DNA of 49,870 nt from Flavobacterium aurantiibacter (GTDB lineage Bacteria; Bacteroidota; Bacteroidia; Flavobacteriales; Flavobacteriaceae). The notes beneath the pieces are model-generated. The model was not told the DNA's origin. It saw nothing but the letters and a program-made list of their open reading frames with translations, and did not search any database. Position numbers and translations under genes: made by a program. The stretch's first letter is position 1, and every line of letters begins with the position of its first letter. The stretch is taken from NCBI RefSeq assembly GCF_002251775.1, contig NZ_NOXX01000196.1:1-49870 (forward strand), read 5' to 3'. Of this stretch, positions 7,812 to 16,452 are shown in pieces.

Positions 7812-8687
7812 TTAAGAAACTGTTGGATTAATCGACATTAAATATTTCTTGGGCGTAGTAGCGAATTTCTTTTTGAAGGCCGCGATAAAATGACTTCCCG
7901 TGCTGTAACCAATCTTCAATCCTACTTCGTTTACATTGTACGAACCCGAATCTAGAAGTTGGCGCGCATAGTCCATTTTATAATCAAACAAATAGCCGTA
8001 AACGGTGTCGCCGTAAATTTGCTTGAAGCCGAGTTTTAATTTCTTTAGCGTAAGACCAACTCGATCGGCAAGTTCTTGCAATCCGGGCGGCTCGGCCATG
8101 TTTTGGATTACAATATCTTTCGCTTTTTTTATTTTCATGACGTTCTCTTCGTCGAGTAAAAACGGACATTGTTCTGCCGAAGGATCTTCCGTTTTATTGA
8201 AATACAAACTCAGCAATTCAAACGCTTTACCGCGATAGTACAAATTTTTAATCGACGGATGTAAGTTGTAATGAAAAAGCTGGCTGAGTACGATAGCCAT
8301 CGACGGACTCACACGCGACTCGCCGTAATATTTCTTATCCCGATTTTCGACAGTAAGAAAGTTAATGTGTTGTGCATCGGTAGAAAACAGCGAGTGGAAT
8401 TTTTTTATGGAGAGAAACGCCGATAGAATCCAGCTGTCTGGGGATATCTTCAAATGCAAAGGCAATTCTTTTTGTGGATTATACAGTAAATACGACTGTT
8501 CTTCCACTAAATTCAACTGATAAGAACCTTCATTAAAGTGAAGCACAGCCGTTCCCTTCAAACAAAAATGAAACTGAATAAATCCCAAAGGAATGGCTTT
8601 TTGTTCTATTACGGTTTCAGTGGAATGATTCTGAAATCGCAATAGAAAAAAATCGTTCTCAATTTTTATCTCTTCAAATGAACCCAT
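7812..8687 (-). CDS. AraC-family transcriptional regulator
   Basis: The last 100 residues form the AraC double helix-turn-helix: LQELADRVGLTLKKLKLGFK, then VNEVGLKIGYSTGSHFIAAFKKKF. The N-terminal 190 residues look like a ligand-binding or dimerisation domain, of the PchR-like type. It sits between hemH and the divergent hemA operon, so both heme blocks are candidate targets. This is inference from position. The ATG at 8687 fits a TAACTTTG promoter box about 100 bp upstream. The effector cannot be told from sequence; heme, a precursor or iron are reasonable guesses. Confidence 0.92.
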   Translation of the reverse strand: MGSFEEIKIENDFFLLRFQNHSTETVIEQKAIPLGFIQFHFCLKGTAVLHFNEGSYQLNLVEEQSYLLYNPQKELPLHLKISPDSWILSAFLSIKKFHSLFSTDAQHINFLTVENRDKKYYGESRVSPSMAIVLSQLFHYNLHPSIKNLYYRGKAFELLSLYFNKTEDPSAEQCPFLLDEENVMKIKKAKDIVIQNMAEPPGLQELADRVGLTLKKLKLGFKQIYGDTVYGYLFDYKMDYARQLLDSGSYNVNEVGLKIGYSTGSHFIAAFKKKFATTPKKYLMSINPTVS

Positions 8688-8735
8688 AGCGATGTTTTTT
8701 CGTAAGTAGCCTTAAAATAGAACAAGTGGTTTATT

Positions 8736-8748
8736 TAGAATAATTCTA
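8736..8748. promoter_or_regulatory. Palindrome TAGAATAATTCTA, candidate operator
   Basis: A perfect 6-1-6 palindrome in the araC-hemA intergenic region. Its shape resembles the 7-1-7 boxes of Fur/PerR-type repressors (TTATAATnATTATAA) but does not match exactly. It lies 49-61 bp upstream of the araC-type start, between that start and the candidate -7 box at 8781-8788. Confidence 0.35.
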
Positions 8749-8780
8749 CATAAAGCGTTTTAAAAGGCTTGTTACTGCTG

Positions 8781-8788
8781 CAAAGTTA
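8781..8788 (-). promoter_or_regulatory. Candidate -7 box TAACTTTG of the araC-type gene
   Basis: Read on the minus strand the octamer is TAACTTTG, a match to TAnnTTTG. It is about 95 bp upstream of the regulator start. No clear TTG is seen at -33. Confidence 0.4.
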
Positions 8789-8882
8789 GTTGAATTTACG
8801 ATAAATATTGCGATGTGGTTTTGAAAGGCTACCAGCGATTAAAATGGAACTTGCAGCGTTATTTTTTAGATTTTGATAAACT

Positions 8883-8890
8883 TATTTTTG
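8883..8890 (+). promoter_or_regulatory. Candidate -7 box TATTTTTG of hemA
   Basis: The octamer matches TAnnTTTG and lies 23 bp before the hemA ATG at 8914. The -33 position is only T-rich (TTT), so the promoter call is moderate. It also argues against the longer GTG start at 8815, which would place the promoter inside the gene. Confidence 0.42.
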
Positions 8891-8913
8891 TAACCGAATT
8901 GCGTAAACTATTT

Positions 8914-10203
8914 ATGGAGCAGATTCACACACCGAAACATTCATCATTCTATGTTGTTGGCCTAAACTACAAAAAAGCCGATGCAGAGATCCGCGGTCAG
9001 TTTACCGTTCCTGCCGATGCGCAGCCCCTGTTGTTGGCGCAAGCGAAAGCCGCTGGTATCGAATCGTTGATGATTAATTCTACCTGCAACCGGACCGAAA
9101 TTTACGGCTTTGCAGAACATCCGTATCAGCTCATAAAACTCATTTGCGACCATTCTAACGGTACCGCCGAAGCCTTCCAAAAAGTAGGTTACGTATATAA
9201 ATCTAGCGATGCCGTAACTCATGTTTTTCGCGTTGCAACTGGCTTAGATAGCCAGATTTTAGGCGATTTCGAAATCATTTCTCAAATTAAATTCGCTTGC
9301 AACCAGTCGCGTTCTTTCGGATTAATCAATACTTTTCTCGATCGTTTAGTAAATGCCGTCATTCAGGCGTCGAAACGCATCAAAAACGAAACCGATCTTT
9401 CTACAGGTGCAACATCCGTTTCTTTTGCAGCAGTTCAGTATATATTGCGCAATGTTCCCGAAGTAAGTCAGAAAAATATTTTGTTGTTCGGAACAGGGAA
9501 AATCGGTCGAAATACCTGCGAAAACCTCATCAAACACACAAAAAATAAGCACATTACGCTTATTAATCGCACTAAAGAAAAAGCCGAGCGTATTGCCGGA
9601 AAATTCAACCTTACGGTTAAGGATTTTAGCGAACTACAAGCGGAAATTCAACAGTCCGACGTGCTTGTTGTAGCTACTGGAGCCCAAAACCCGACTGTAG
9701 ATGTCAATATTCTAAACCTTAGAAAACCGTTACTGATTCTGGATTTATCCGTTCCGAAAAACGTCGATGCCAACGTATTGCAAACCCAGGGTGTTTCTTT
9801 AATTCACATGGATGAATTGTCGAAAATTACCGATGATACTTTAGAAAAAAGACGCGCTCAAATTCCAGCTGCTGAACGCATTCTAGAAGAAGTTAAACAA
9901 GAGTTTTTGGAATGGACAAAAGTGCGAAAGTTTGCGCCAACCATCAGTGCACTCAAACAAAAATTGCAAGAGATTAAAAATTCGGAAATCGATTTTCAAT
10001 CCAAAAAATTAAACGGATTTAACGAAGAACAAGCCGAAATCATCAGCAATCGCATTATTCAAAAAATTACCACGCATTTTGCTAACCATTTGAAAGACGA
10101 CGACACTTCCGTGGAAGAAAGTATCTTCTTGATCAACAAAATTTTTCAATTAGAACAAACCCCAGAAACTGAACAAAAAGCTTCTGTTTCGTTTTCAAAT
10201 TAA
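8914..10203 (+). CDS. hemA: Glutamyl-tRNA reductase
   Basis: First committed step of C5-pathway tetrapyrrole synthesis: NADPH-dependent reduction of glutamyl-tRNA to glutamate-1-semialdehyde. The motif INSTCNRTEIYGF holds the active-site Cys58. The NADP-binding segment ILLFGTGKIGRNTCENL is in the middle, and a C-terminal helical dimerisation domain follows. I use the ATG at 8914 (MEQIHTPKH); the longer GTG frame from 8815 adds 33 non-conserved residues and runs through a promoter-like box. The protein has 429 residues. It leads the rightward heme operon, with hemC 11 bp downstream. Confidence 0.95.
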   Translation: MEQIHTPKHSSFYVVGLNYKKADAEIRGQFTVPADAQPLLLAQAKAAGIESLMINSTCNRTEIYGFAEHPYQLIKLICDHSNGTAEAFQKVGYVYKSSDAVTHVFRVATGLDSQILGDFEIISQIKFACNQSRSFGLINTFLDRLVNAVIQASKRIKNETDLSTGATSVSFAAVQYILRNVPEVSQKNILLFGTGKIGRNTCENLIKHTKNKHITLINRTKEKAERIAGKFNLTVKDFSELQAEIQQSDVLVVATGAQNPTVDVNILNLRKPLLILDLSVPKNVDANVLQTQGVSLIHMDELSKITDDTLEKRRAQIPAAERILEEVKQEFLEWTKVRKFAPTISALKQKLQEIKNSEIDFQSKKLNGFNEEQAEIISNRIIQKITTHFANHLKDDDTSVEESIFLINKIFQLEQTPETEQKASVSFSN

Positions 10204-10214
10204 AATTTAGAAAA

Positions 10215-11129
10215 TTGCCCGAATCAAAAACCATCAGAATAGGCACTCGCGACAGTAAATTAGCGATGTGGCAAGCACAAACCGTACAAGAAAAACTGCA
10301 CAAACTCGGGTACAAAACCGAAATTGTTGCCGTAAAATCGGATGGCGACCTAAAGCTCGACAAACCGCTGTACGAACTCGGAATTACCGGAATTTTTACG
10401 AAAACACTAGATGTTGCCTTACTTCAAAACACGGTGGATATTGCAGTACATTCCATGAAAGATGTACCAACCGCACTGCCGCAAGGCATAAGCACATTTG
10501 CCGTTCTCAAACGCGCGCAAGTGCACGATATTTTTGTGGGAAACCCGAATGCAAAATCAAATACTATTGCTACAGGAAGCTTGCGCCGACGCGCACAGTG
10601 GTTGCATAAGTTCCCGAACGACAGCACAACCGACCTGCGCGGAAATGTAGTTTCTAGATTACAAAAATTAGAGAATTCCGACTGGAAAGGTGCCATTTTT
10701 GCCCTCGCCGGACTCGATCGCATCAATGTACTTCCCGAAAAATACGAAATCCTTGATTGGATGTTACCCGCTCCTGCACAAGGCGCAATGGTAGTTTGTG
10801 GCCGTTCCGACGATGATTTTTCGCGCGAAGCACTCCAACATCTAAACGACGAAAACACCGCTTTGGCTACTAAAATAGAACGCGATTTTTTAAGAACACT
10901 CGAAGGAGGTTGTACGGCTCCTATTGGCGCTTACGCAGAAATTCAAGAAAATACGGTTGTTTTTCACGGAAATTTAGTTTCTCTCGACGGAAAAGAAAAA
11001 GTGGAAATTCGGAAAACTATTTCTCGAGACGAAAGCAATCATGCCGGTTCGCTTTTCGCAGAAGAACTTTTGCAGTTGGGCGCTAAAGAACTGATGCAAC
11101 GCATTAAACAACAACTTTCTAAATCGTAA
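10215..11129 (+). CDS. hemC: Porphobilinogen deaminase (hydroxymethylbilane synthase)
   Basis: Polymerises four porphobilinogens into hydroxymethylbilane. The N-terminal IRIGTRDSKLAMWQA, the catalytic VAVKSDGD, the HSMKDVPT segment and the cofactor-binding LEGGCTAPIGAY with Cys233 are all present. Cys233 carries the dipyrromethane cofactor. The only start that gives a full-length protein is TTG at 10215 (MPESKTIRIG), because the region after the hemA stop is only 11 bp. Use of a non-ATG start may lower expression relative to hemA; this is inference. hemD follows after 4 bp. Confidence 0.95.
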   Translation: MPESKTIRIGTRDSKLAMWQAQTVQEKLHKLGYKTEIVAVKSDGDLKLDKPLYELGITGIFTKTLDVALLQNTVDIAVHSMKDVPTALPQGISTFAVLKRAQVHDIFVGNPNAKSNTIATGSLRRRAQWLHKFPNDSTTDLRGNVVSRLQKLENSDWKGAIFALAGLDRINVLPEKYEILDWMLPAPAQGAMVVCGRSDDDFSREALQHLNDENTALATKIERDFLRTLEGGCTAPIGAYAEIQENTVVFHGNLVSLDGKEKVEIRKTISRDESNHAGSLFAEELLQLGAKELMQRIKQQLSKS

Positions 11130-11133
11130 TTCG

Positions 11134-11826
11134 ATGATAAGTGTGTTTTCTACCAAAAAACTGTCGGCTGCGCAAAAGAGCACTTTGCTGGCTTGCAATA
11201 TTACGTTGGTAGAAGCCGATCTTATCCAAATAACCTATCTGCAAACAGCAGTAAATACGGTAAATCCTGCGGTTATTTTTACGAGTCAGCATGCGGTTCA
11301 AGCTTTGATTTCTCAGAATTTAGTCGACAAATTAAATGGAAAAGTTATTTTCTGCGTAGGCGAAAAAACCGCGGAAAAACTCAATCATTTAGGTTTTAAT
11401 GTTGCAAACGTTTCACATTCTGCGGCAGCTCTAGTCGAATCGTTGAAGTTATTATCGTTTCAATCTTTCACTTTTTTCTGCGGCAAACAACGATTGGATA
11501 CAATTCCCGAATTTCTGGCAACACAAACCGAAAATTCTAATTTTTACGAATTATACGAAACCACCGAATTTCCATTAAAGGTAAACCGCAGTTTCGATGC
11601 CTTATTGTTTTTTAGTCCGAGTGCGGTAAAATCGTTTTTGCAATACAATCCCATTTCCACGGAAGTGTGCGTTTGCATTGGCGAAACCACCGCAGCTGCT
11701 TTGGAAAACCGAACTGATAAAATTGTACTTGCCAAGGTGCCAACAATCGAAAATACGATTTATGCGCTTTTAAAATATTTTAAACTAGCGCCGTCAAGAG
11801 CGGCAAAAAACCAGATTCATGATTAA
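11134..11826 (+). CDS. hemD: Uroporphyrinogen-III synthase
   Basis: Closes and inverts ring D of hydroxymethylbilane to give uroporphyrinogen III. The family is poorly conserved. Recognisable parts are the segment [15 protein letters not shown], the [16 protein letters not shown] motif and the later [13 protein letters not shown] and [10 protein letters not shown]. Length (230 residues) is right, and the place between hemC and hemE confirms it. The 3' end overlaps hemE by 8 bp. Confidence 0.92.
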   Translation: MISVFSTKKLSAAQKSTLLACNITLVEADLIQITYLQTAVNTVNPAVIFTSQHAVQALISQNLVDKLNGKVIFCVGEKTAEKLNHLGFNVANVSHSAAALVESLKLLSFQSFTFFCGKQRLDTIPEFLATQTENSNFYELYETTEFPLKVNRSFDALLFFSPSAVKSFLQYNPISTEVCVCIGETTAAALENRTDKIVLAKVPTIENTIYALLKYFKLAPSRAAKNQIHD

Positions 11827-12844
11827 AAACGACTTATTTCTACGAGCACTTAACGGTGAAACGGTAAATCGTCCGCCGGTTTGGATGATGCGTCAAGCGG
11901 GAAGATATCTGCCAGAATTTATGGCTTTACGCGACAAATACGATTTCTTCACACGCTGTCAAACCCCTGAATTAGCTGCAGAAATCACCGTTCAACCTAT
12001 TCGCCGATTTGCGCCTGATGCGGCTATTTTGTTCTCCGACATTCTTGTGGTTCCGCAAGCGATGGGTATCGAAGTATTGATGAAAGAAAGCGTGGGTCCG
12101 TTTTTACCAAATCCAATTCGAACACAAGCCGACGTTGATCGTGTATTTGTTCCCGATGCAACCGAAAGTTTGGGTTATGTTTTGGAAGGAATCAAACAAA
12201 CGAAAGTACTGCTTCAGGATGAAATTCCACTGATTGGTTTTGCGGGTTCGCCATGGACCATCTTTTGCTATGCTGTTGAAGGTCGCGGATCGAAAAGTTT
12301 TGATCAGGCGAAAGGATTTTGCTTTACCAACCCTGCCGCTGCGCACGAATTATTACAAAAAATTACAGATACAACCATTGATTATCTGAAGGCAAAAGTT
12401 GCCGCCGGCGTAAATGCTGTACAAATTTTCGATTCGTGGGGCGGGATGTTATCGCCAACCGATTATCAGGAATTTTCTTGGCAATACATCAACCAAATCG
12501 TTGAAGCGCTTGCTCCGCTTACGAAAGTTATCGTTTTTGGTAAAGGCTGTTGGTTTGCTTTGCAGGAAATGGGACGCAGTAAAGCTTCGGCTTTGGGTGT
12601 TGATTGGACATGCTCGCCGAGAAACGCACGTTATTTGTCTGGCGGAAATATCACTTTGCAAGGAAACTTCGATCCATCGCGATTGCTTTCTCCAATTCCA
12701 ACAATAAAAGCTATGGTGAAACAGATGATCGACGAGTTTGGTAAAGACAAATACATCGTAAATCTAGGACACGGTATTTTACCAAACATTCCGATTGAAC
12801 ACGCTGGTGCTTTTATAGAAGCTGTGAAGGAATACGGTAATTAA
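11819..12844 (+). CDS. hemE: Uroporphyrinogen decarboxylase
   Basis: Decarboxylates uroporphyrinogen III to coproporphyrinogen III. The signature [17 protein letters not shown] lies near the N-terminus, [14 protein letters not shown] carries the catalytic aspartate, and [12 protein letters not shown] and the C-terminal [14 protein letters not shown] follow. The 341-residue protein is full length. It overlaps hemD by 8 bp. Downstream, the pathway order is broken by the BRO-N gene that starts 25 bp after the stop. Confidence 0.97.
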   Translation: MIKNDLFLRALNGETVNRPPVWMMRQAGRYLPEFMALRDKYDFFTRCQTPELAAEITVQPIRRFAPDAAILFSDILVVPQAMGIEVLMKESVGPFLPNPIRTQADVDRVFVPDATESLGYVLEGIKQTKVLLQDEIPLIGFAGSPWTIFCYAVEGRGSKSFDQAKGFCFTNPAAAHELLQKITDTTIDYLKAKVAAGVNAVQIFDSWGGMLSPTDYQEFSWQYINQIVEALAPLTKVIVFGKGCWFALQEMGRSKASALGVDWTCSPRNARYLSGGNITLQGNFDPSRLLSPIPTIKAMVKQMIDEFGKDKYIVNLGHGILPNIPIEHAGAFIEAVKEYGN

Positions 12845-12869
12845 GCAATTGTAGTTAAACATCGCAATC

Positions 12870-13703
12870 ATGACCAGAGAAACCGCTATAAAACTATTTG
12901 AACAAAAGCAAATTCGTTCGCTGTGGAATGAAGAAGATGAAAAATGGTATTTCTCAATTGTTGATGTTATCGAAGTACTAACTGAAACTGCAAATTCGCG
13001 TAAGTACTGGAGCGTTTTAAAACTCCGTTTGAAAAAGGAGGGAAGTGAGTTGGCTACAAATTGTAGTCAACTGAAAATGATGTCTGCCGATGGTAAATTC
13101 TATAAAACAGACGTCGCCGATACCGAGCAGTTATTTCGGTTAATACAGTCGGTGCCGTCCAAAAAAGCAGAACCATTTAAGCTCTGGTTAGCACAAGTAG
13201 GTCGGGAACGGATTGACGAAATTGAAGATCCAGAGTTAGGGTTTGATCGATTAATGGAAACCTATCTAAAAAAAGGTTATTCAAAAGAATGGATTAATCA
13301 GCGTCTTAAAAGTATTGAGGTAAGAAAAGAGCTCACCGACGAATGGGCTGAACGTGGTGTAAAGAAAGGGCAAGAGTATGCAATTTTAACGGACGAAATC
13401 ACTAAAGCTTGGAGCGGGCTATCAGTTAGGGATTATAAAAGCTTCAAAGGCTTAAAAAATCAAAATCTTCGCGACAACATGAGTAACTTAGAACTTGTGT
13501 TAAACATGCTTGCTGAAGCTACAACAACCGAAATTAGTAAGGAGAAGAAGCCTAAATCGTTTGCAGAAAATAAAAAAATAGCTAAGCAAGGCGGAACTAT
13601 TGCTGGGAATACAAGAAAAGAGATTGAATCGAAAACAGGAAAGAAAATCGTTACCGCACAGAACGCAACAACCGCATTAAACAAAAAGAAATCATTGGAA
13701 TAA
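12870..13703 (+). CDS. BRO family N-terminal domain protein (antirepressor-like)
   Basis: The N-terminal hundred residues (IRSLWNEEDEKWYFSIVDVI, then a region on to LFRLIQSVPSKKAEPFKLWLA) match the BRO-N domain found in phage antirepressors and in many Bacteroidota genes. The C-terminal part (KKGQEYAILTDEITKAW onward, then a Lys-rich stretch) is also typical of this group. The function is unknown; DNA or nucleic-acid binding is inferred from the domain. It sits between hemE and hemF, with its stop touching the hemF ATG, so it was inserted without breaking the operon. Its link to heme is doubtful, and acquisition from a mobile element is likely. Confidence 0.88.
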   Translation: MTRETAIKLFEQKQIRSLWNEEDEKWYFSIVDVIEVLTETANSRKYWSVLKLRLKKEGSELATNCSQLKMMSADGKFYKTDVADTEQLFRLIQSVPSKKAEPFKLWLAQVGRERIDEIEDPELGFDRLMETYLKKGYSKEWINQRLKSIEVRKELTDEWAERGVKKGQEYAILTDEITKAWSGLSVRDYKSFKGLKNQNLRDNMSNLELVLNMLAEATTTEISKEKKPKSFAENKKIAKQGGTIAGNTRKEIESKTGKKIVTAQNATTALNKKKSLE

Positions 13704-14606
13704 ATGAAAGACCAATTTTACCAATACATTCAAAAACTACAAGATCAAATTACGGCTAAATTAGAGGAAGTCGATGGTTTGGCGCGCTTTCGCGAAGACA
13801 TTTGGTCGCGCCCGGAAGGTGGTGGCGGACGTTCGCGCATCATCGAAAACGGAGCGGTCTTCGAAAAAGGGGGCGTAAATATTTCGGCTGTACACGGCGA
13901 ATTGCCCATTGCCATGCAGCAGTATTTTAAAGTTGGCGATGTAAATTTTTTCGCTTGCGGACTCAGTTTAGTGTTACATCCCAAAAATCCGTTGGCTCCA
14001 ACAGTCCACGCAAACTGGCGGTATTTTGAAATGTACGACAAAGAAAACAACGTAGTCGATTCTTGGTTTGGCGGCGGACAAGATTTAACGCCGTATTACC
14101 TCTTCGATGAAGATGCGATACATTTTCACCAAGTTTGTAAAAACGTGTGCGATCAATTCGATGCCGAATTTTATCCCAAATACAAAAAACAATGCGACAC
14201 GTATTTCCGTAACACACATAGAGACGAAGCGCGTGGCGTTGGAGGATTGTTCTTTGATTATTGCAAACCAACCGAAAATAGGACCCTTTCCGATTGGTAC
14301 AATTTTGTTACCGCAGTCGGGAACTCGTTTTTAGAAGCTTATGTTCCGATTGTTGAAAGACGAAAGAATATGCCTTTTAACGCGGAACAACGTACTTGGC
14401 AGGAAATCAGACGTGGTCGCTATGTAGAATTTAATCTCGTTCACGACAAGGGAACGCTTTTTGGCCTAAAAACCAACGGACGTATCGAAAGTATTTTAAT
14501 GAGCTTGCCGCCGCATGTACAGTGGGTTTACGATCACCATCCCGAACCAGGCAGCGAAGAAGAGCGTTTGCTTTCGGTTTTACAAACGCCTATTGATTGG
14601 GTGTGA
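13704..14606 (+). CDS. hemF: Oxygen-dependent coproporphyrinogen-III oxidase
   Basis: Converts coproporphyrinogen III to protoporphyrinogen IX using O2. Recognisable motifs are GGGGRSRIIENGAVFEKGGVN near residues 37-57, the ALxxHPKNPxxPTVHxNxRYFE-type segment, WFGGGQDLTPYY, RGVGGLFFDY and GRYVEFNLVHDKGTLFGL. The 300-residue length is normal. It implies growth with oxygen, in agreement with the cytochrome c and superoxide dismutase genes. ATG follows the BRO-N stop directly (TAAATG). Right after the stop begins a 10-bp direct repeat that brackets a broken gene. Confidence 0.97.
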   Translation: MKDQFYQYIQKLQDQITAKLEEVDGLARFREDIWSRPEGGGGRSRIIENGAVFEKGGVNISAVHGELPIAMQQYFKVGDVNFFACGLSLVLHPKNPLAPTVHANWRYFEMYDKENNVVDSWFGGGQDLTPYYLFDEDAIHFHQVCKNVCDQFDAEFYPKYKKQCDTYFRNTHRDEARGVGGLFFDYCKPTENRTLSDWYNFVTAVGNSFLEAYVPIVERRKNMPFNAEQRTWQEIRRGRYVEFNLVHDKGTLFGLKTNGRIESILMSLPPHVQWVYDHHPEPGSEEERLLSVLQTPIDWV

Positions 14607-14615
14607 GCGGTTAGC
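14606..14615 (+). repeat. Direct repeat AGCGGTTAGC, left copy
   Basis: A 10-bp sequence overlapping the last base of the hemF stop codon. The same ten bases recur at 15010-15019, on the far side of the four-helix-bundle pseudogene. Confidence 0.6.
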
Positions 14616-14657
14616 AGTTGGTAATTTGATAGAAATAAAAGAATATAAGCCAAAATC

Positions 14658-15011
14658 ATGCGAGATTATAAAACACTTCATGTGTAGAAAAAATCTCCCG
14701 AACTTGTAAACTCTATCTATGCGATTTACACAAAATTTCCTAAAGAAGAACTCTACGTACTAACAATTCAAAAAAAGCGATCTGCTACTTCGATTCCAAC
14801 GAATATCGCTGAAAGTTGCGGAAGAAGCACGGATAAGGATTTTTGTAGATTTCAGTATCTTGCGTTTGGTTCTGCAAATGAGTTGGAATACCAAATTATG
14901 CTATCTGCGGAATTAAAATTTATAGACAACACCGAAAGCCAACACTTGTCGGAAAAAATTGAAGAAATTAAAAAAATGCTCAGCTCTTTGATTAGAAAAA
15001 TTAATAGTTAG
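14658..15011 (+). pseudogene. Four-helix-bundle (S23 / rRNA intervening-sequence type) protein, nonsense mutation
   Basis: Reading from ATG 14658 gives MRDYKTLHV, a TAG at 14685-14687, then an open frame of 107 codons to a TAG at 15009. The frame after the stop matches the S23 four-helix-bundle family: SIYAIYTKFPKEELYVLT, then SATSIPTNIAESCGRSTDK, a phrase typical of it, and FGSANELEYQIMLS. Family members usually have Trp at the position of the TAG (VWKKS-like), so a single TGG to TAG change would explain it. There is no convincing start codon after the stop. The family is associated with mobile or diversity-generating elements and its host role is unclear. It lies between hemF and hemB. Confidence 0.82.
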
Positions 15012-15019
15012 CGGTTAGC
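15010..15019 (+). repeat. Direct repeat AGCGGTTAGC, right copy
   Basis: Identical to 14606-14615. The two copies enclose about 400 bp that contain only the broken four-helix-bundle gene, which looks like an inserted cassette. Confidence 0.6.
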
Positions 15020-15021
15020 TA

Positions 15022-15049
15022 AAAGCTGTATGCTGAAAGCTGTATGCTA
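15022..15049 (+). repeat. 14-bp tandem repeat, two copies
   Basis: AAAGCTGTATGCTG is followed directly by AAAGCTGTATGCTA. It lies between the right direct repeat and the hemB start, and may be part of the inserted cassette or of the hemB leader. Confidence 0.7.
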
Positions 15050-15065
15050 AAAATAAAACTAAAAT

Positions 15066-16058
15066 ATGTACCCATTACATAGAGGTAGAAGATTACGAAC
15101 CAACGAATCACTCAGAAGCATTGTACGCGAAACCAGCTTATCGCCAACTGATTTTATGTTGCCGATGTTTATCGCCGAAGGAAAAGACGTGAAATCGCCC
15201 ATTCCTTCAATGCCTGGAATTTTTCGACACTCGTTGGATTATACTTTAGATGAAGTTAAGAAGGCATACGACCTAGGCATTCGAGCCGTAAATATTTATG
15301 TAAAAGTTTCCGACCATCTTAAAGACAATACCGGAAAAGAAGCTTGGAACGACAACGGACTCATGCAAGAAGCAATCAAACGCATTAAAGACGCGGTTCC
15401 GGAAATGGTGGTTATGCCCGATGTAGCACTAGATCCGTACTCTTCATACGGACACGACGGAATCATCACCAAAGGAAAAATCGATAACGATGCCACCAAC
15501 GATGCCTTGTGTTTAATGGCCGTTAGCCACGCAAAAGCCGGTGCCGATTTCGTGGCGCCAAGCGATATGATGGACGGACGCGTACTCCGACTCCGACAAG
15601 CGCTCGACCAAAATGGTTACCACGACGTAGGAATTATGAGTTATAGCGCTAAATACGCCAGTTCTTTTTACGGACCGTTTCGCGATGCCTTAGATTCAGC
15701 ACCTGTGAGTACAGAAGAAGCTCCACGAGATAAAAAAACCTATCAAATGGATTACGCCAACCGACTCGAAGCCATTAGAGAAGTGCTCAGCGATGTGGAA
15801 GAAGGCGCCGATATGGTGATGGTTAAACCCGGAATGGCGTATCTGGATATTGTACGTGAAGTTCGAAATGCCGTACTAATTCCGGTGTCGGTTTATCAGG
15901 TTTCGGGCGAATACGCCATGTTAAAAGCGGCTGCCGAAAAAGGCTGGGTTGATCACGATGCCGTAATGCTCGAACAATTGTACTGCATTAAGCGCGCCGG
16001 AGCTAATCTGATTTCCACTTATCACGCATTACACGCTGCAAAATTGCTCAACAAATGA
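15066..16058 (+). CDS. hemB: Delta-aminolevulinic acid dehydratase (porphobilinogen synthase)
   Basis: Condenses two 5-aminolevulinate molecules to porphobilinogen. Schiff-base lysines are Lys196 (SYSAKYAS) and Lys254 (MVKPGMAYLD). The segment DVALDPYSSYGHDG at 119-132 has Ala, Asp and Asp where zinc-dependent enzymes have three cysteines. This is therefore a zinc-independent, presumably Mg/monovalent-cation type enzyme. The 330-residue length is normal. A 459-bp gap with a pseudogene separates it from hemF; the cytochrome c gene overlaps its 3' end by 4 bp (ATGA). Confidence 0.97.
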   Translation: MYPLHRGRRLRTNESLRSIVRETSLSPTDFMLPMFIAEGKDVKSPIPSMPGIFRHSLDYTLDEVKKAYDLGIRAVNIYVKVSDHLKDNTGKEAWNDNGLMQEAIKRIKDAVPEMVVMPDVALDPYSSYGHDGIITKGKIDNDATNDALCLMAVSHAKAGADFVAPSDMMDGRVLRLRQALDQNGYHDVGIMSYSAKYASSFYGPFRDALDSAPVSTEEAPRDKKTYQMDYANRLEAIREVLSDVEEGADMVMVKPGMAYLDIVREVRNAVLIPVSVYQVSGEYAMLKAAAEKGWVDHDAVMLEQLYCIKRAGANLISTYHALHAAKLLNK

Positions 16059-16438
16059 AAAACTTATTATTAGCTAGTGCGCTATTATTTTTGGTTTCCT
16101 GTAATGAAAAGGCTTCTAAAACCAATTCAAATTACCCAGCCGGAACCGAACCTGAAGTAAACATCGTAGAACAAGGAAAGGTTCTTTTTGAAGGTCGCGG
16201 AAATTGTACGGCTTGCCATAAAGAAGATCAAAAAGTAATTGGGCCAAGCATTCGCGAAATGGCACAGATTTACAAAACCGAAAAAGCTGATATGCAGGCT
16301 TTTTTGCGCGGTGAAACGCCCGCAATCATCGATCCGGAAAAGTACGAAATCATGAAGGTGAATTTAGAAATCACCAAAGCCATGACCGACGAAGAGCGCG
16401 CCGCCCTAGAAGCATACATTTACAGTTTCGCTCCTTAA
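16055..16438 (+). CDS. Cytochrome c-type lipoprotein
   Basis: The N-terminal signal ends in a lipobox LVSC with Cys16, so it is a membrane-anchored periplasmic lipoprotein. CTACH at 51-55 is the covalent heme-binding CXXCH motif. The likely axial ligand is a Met near 100 or 110. It has 127 residues, a small class I cytochrome. It overlaps hemB by four bases, so heme production and a heme user are translationally coupled. An electron-transfer role is expected; its partner cannot be read from the window. Confidence 0.92.
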   Translation: MKNLLLASALLFLVSCNEKASKTNSNYPAGTEPEVNIVEQGKVLFEGRGNCTACHKEDQKVIGPSIREMAQIYKTEKADMQAFLRGETPAIIDPEKYEIMKVNLEITKAMTDEERAALEAYIYSFAP

Positions 16439-16452
16439 CCTAAAGCTCTTTA

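Noticed and set aside
8815-8913. GTG start that would extend hemA by 33 residues
   Set aside because: The added residues are not family sequence and contain a promoter-like box; ATG 8914 is the better start.
14607-14657. tRNA or RNA gene in the hemF-hemB gap
   Set aside because: No cloverleaf or CCA-like feature is present; the gap holds the pseudogene and short repeats only.
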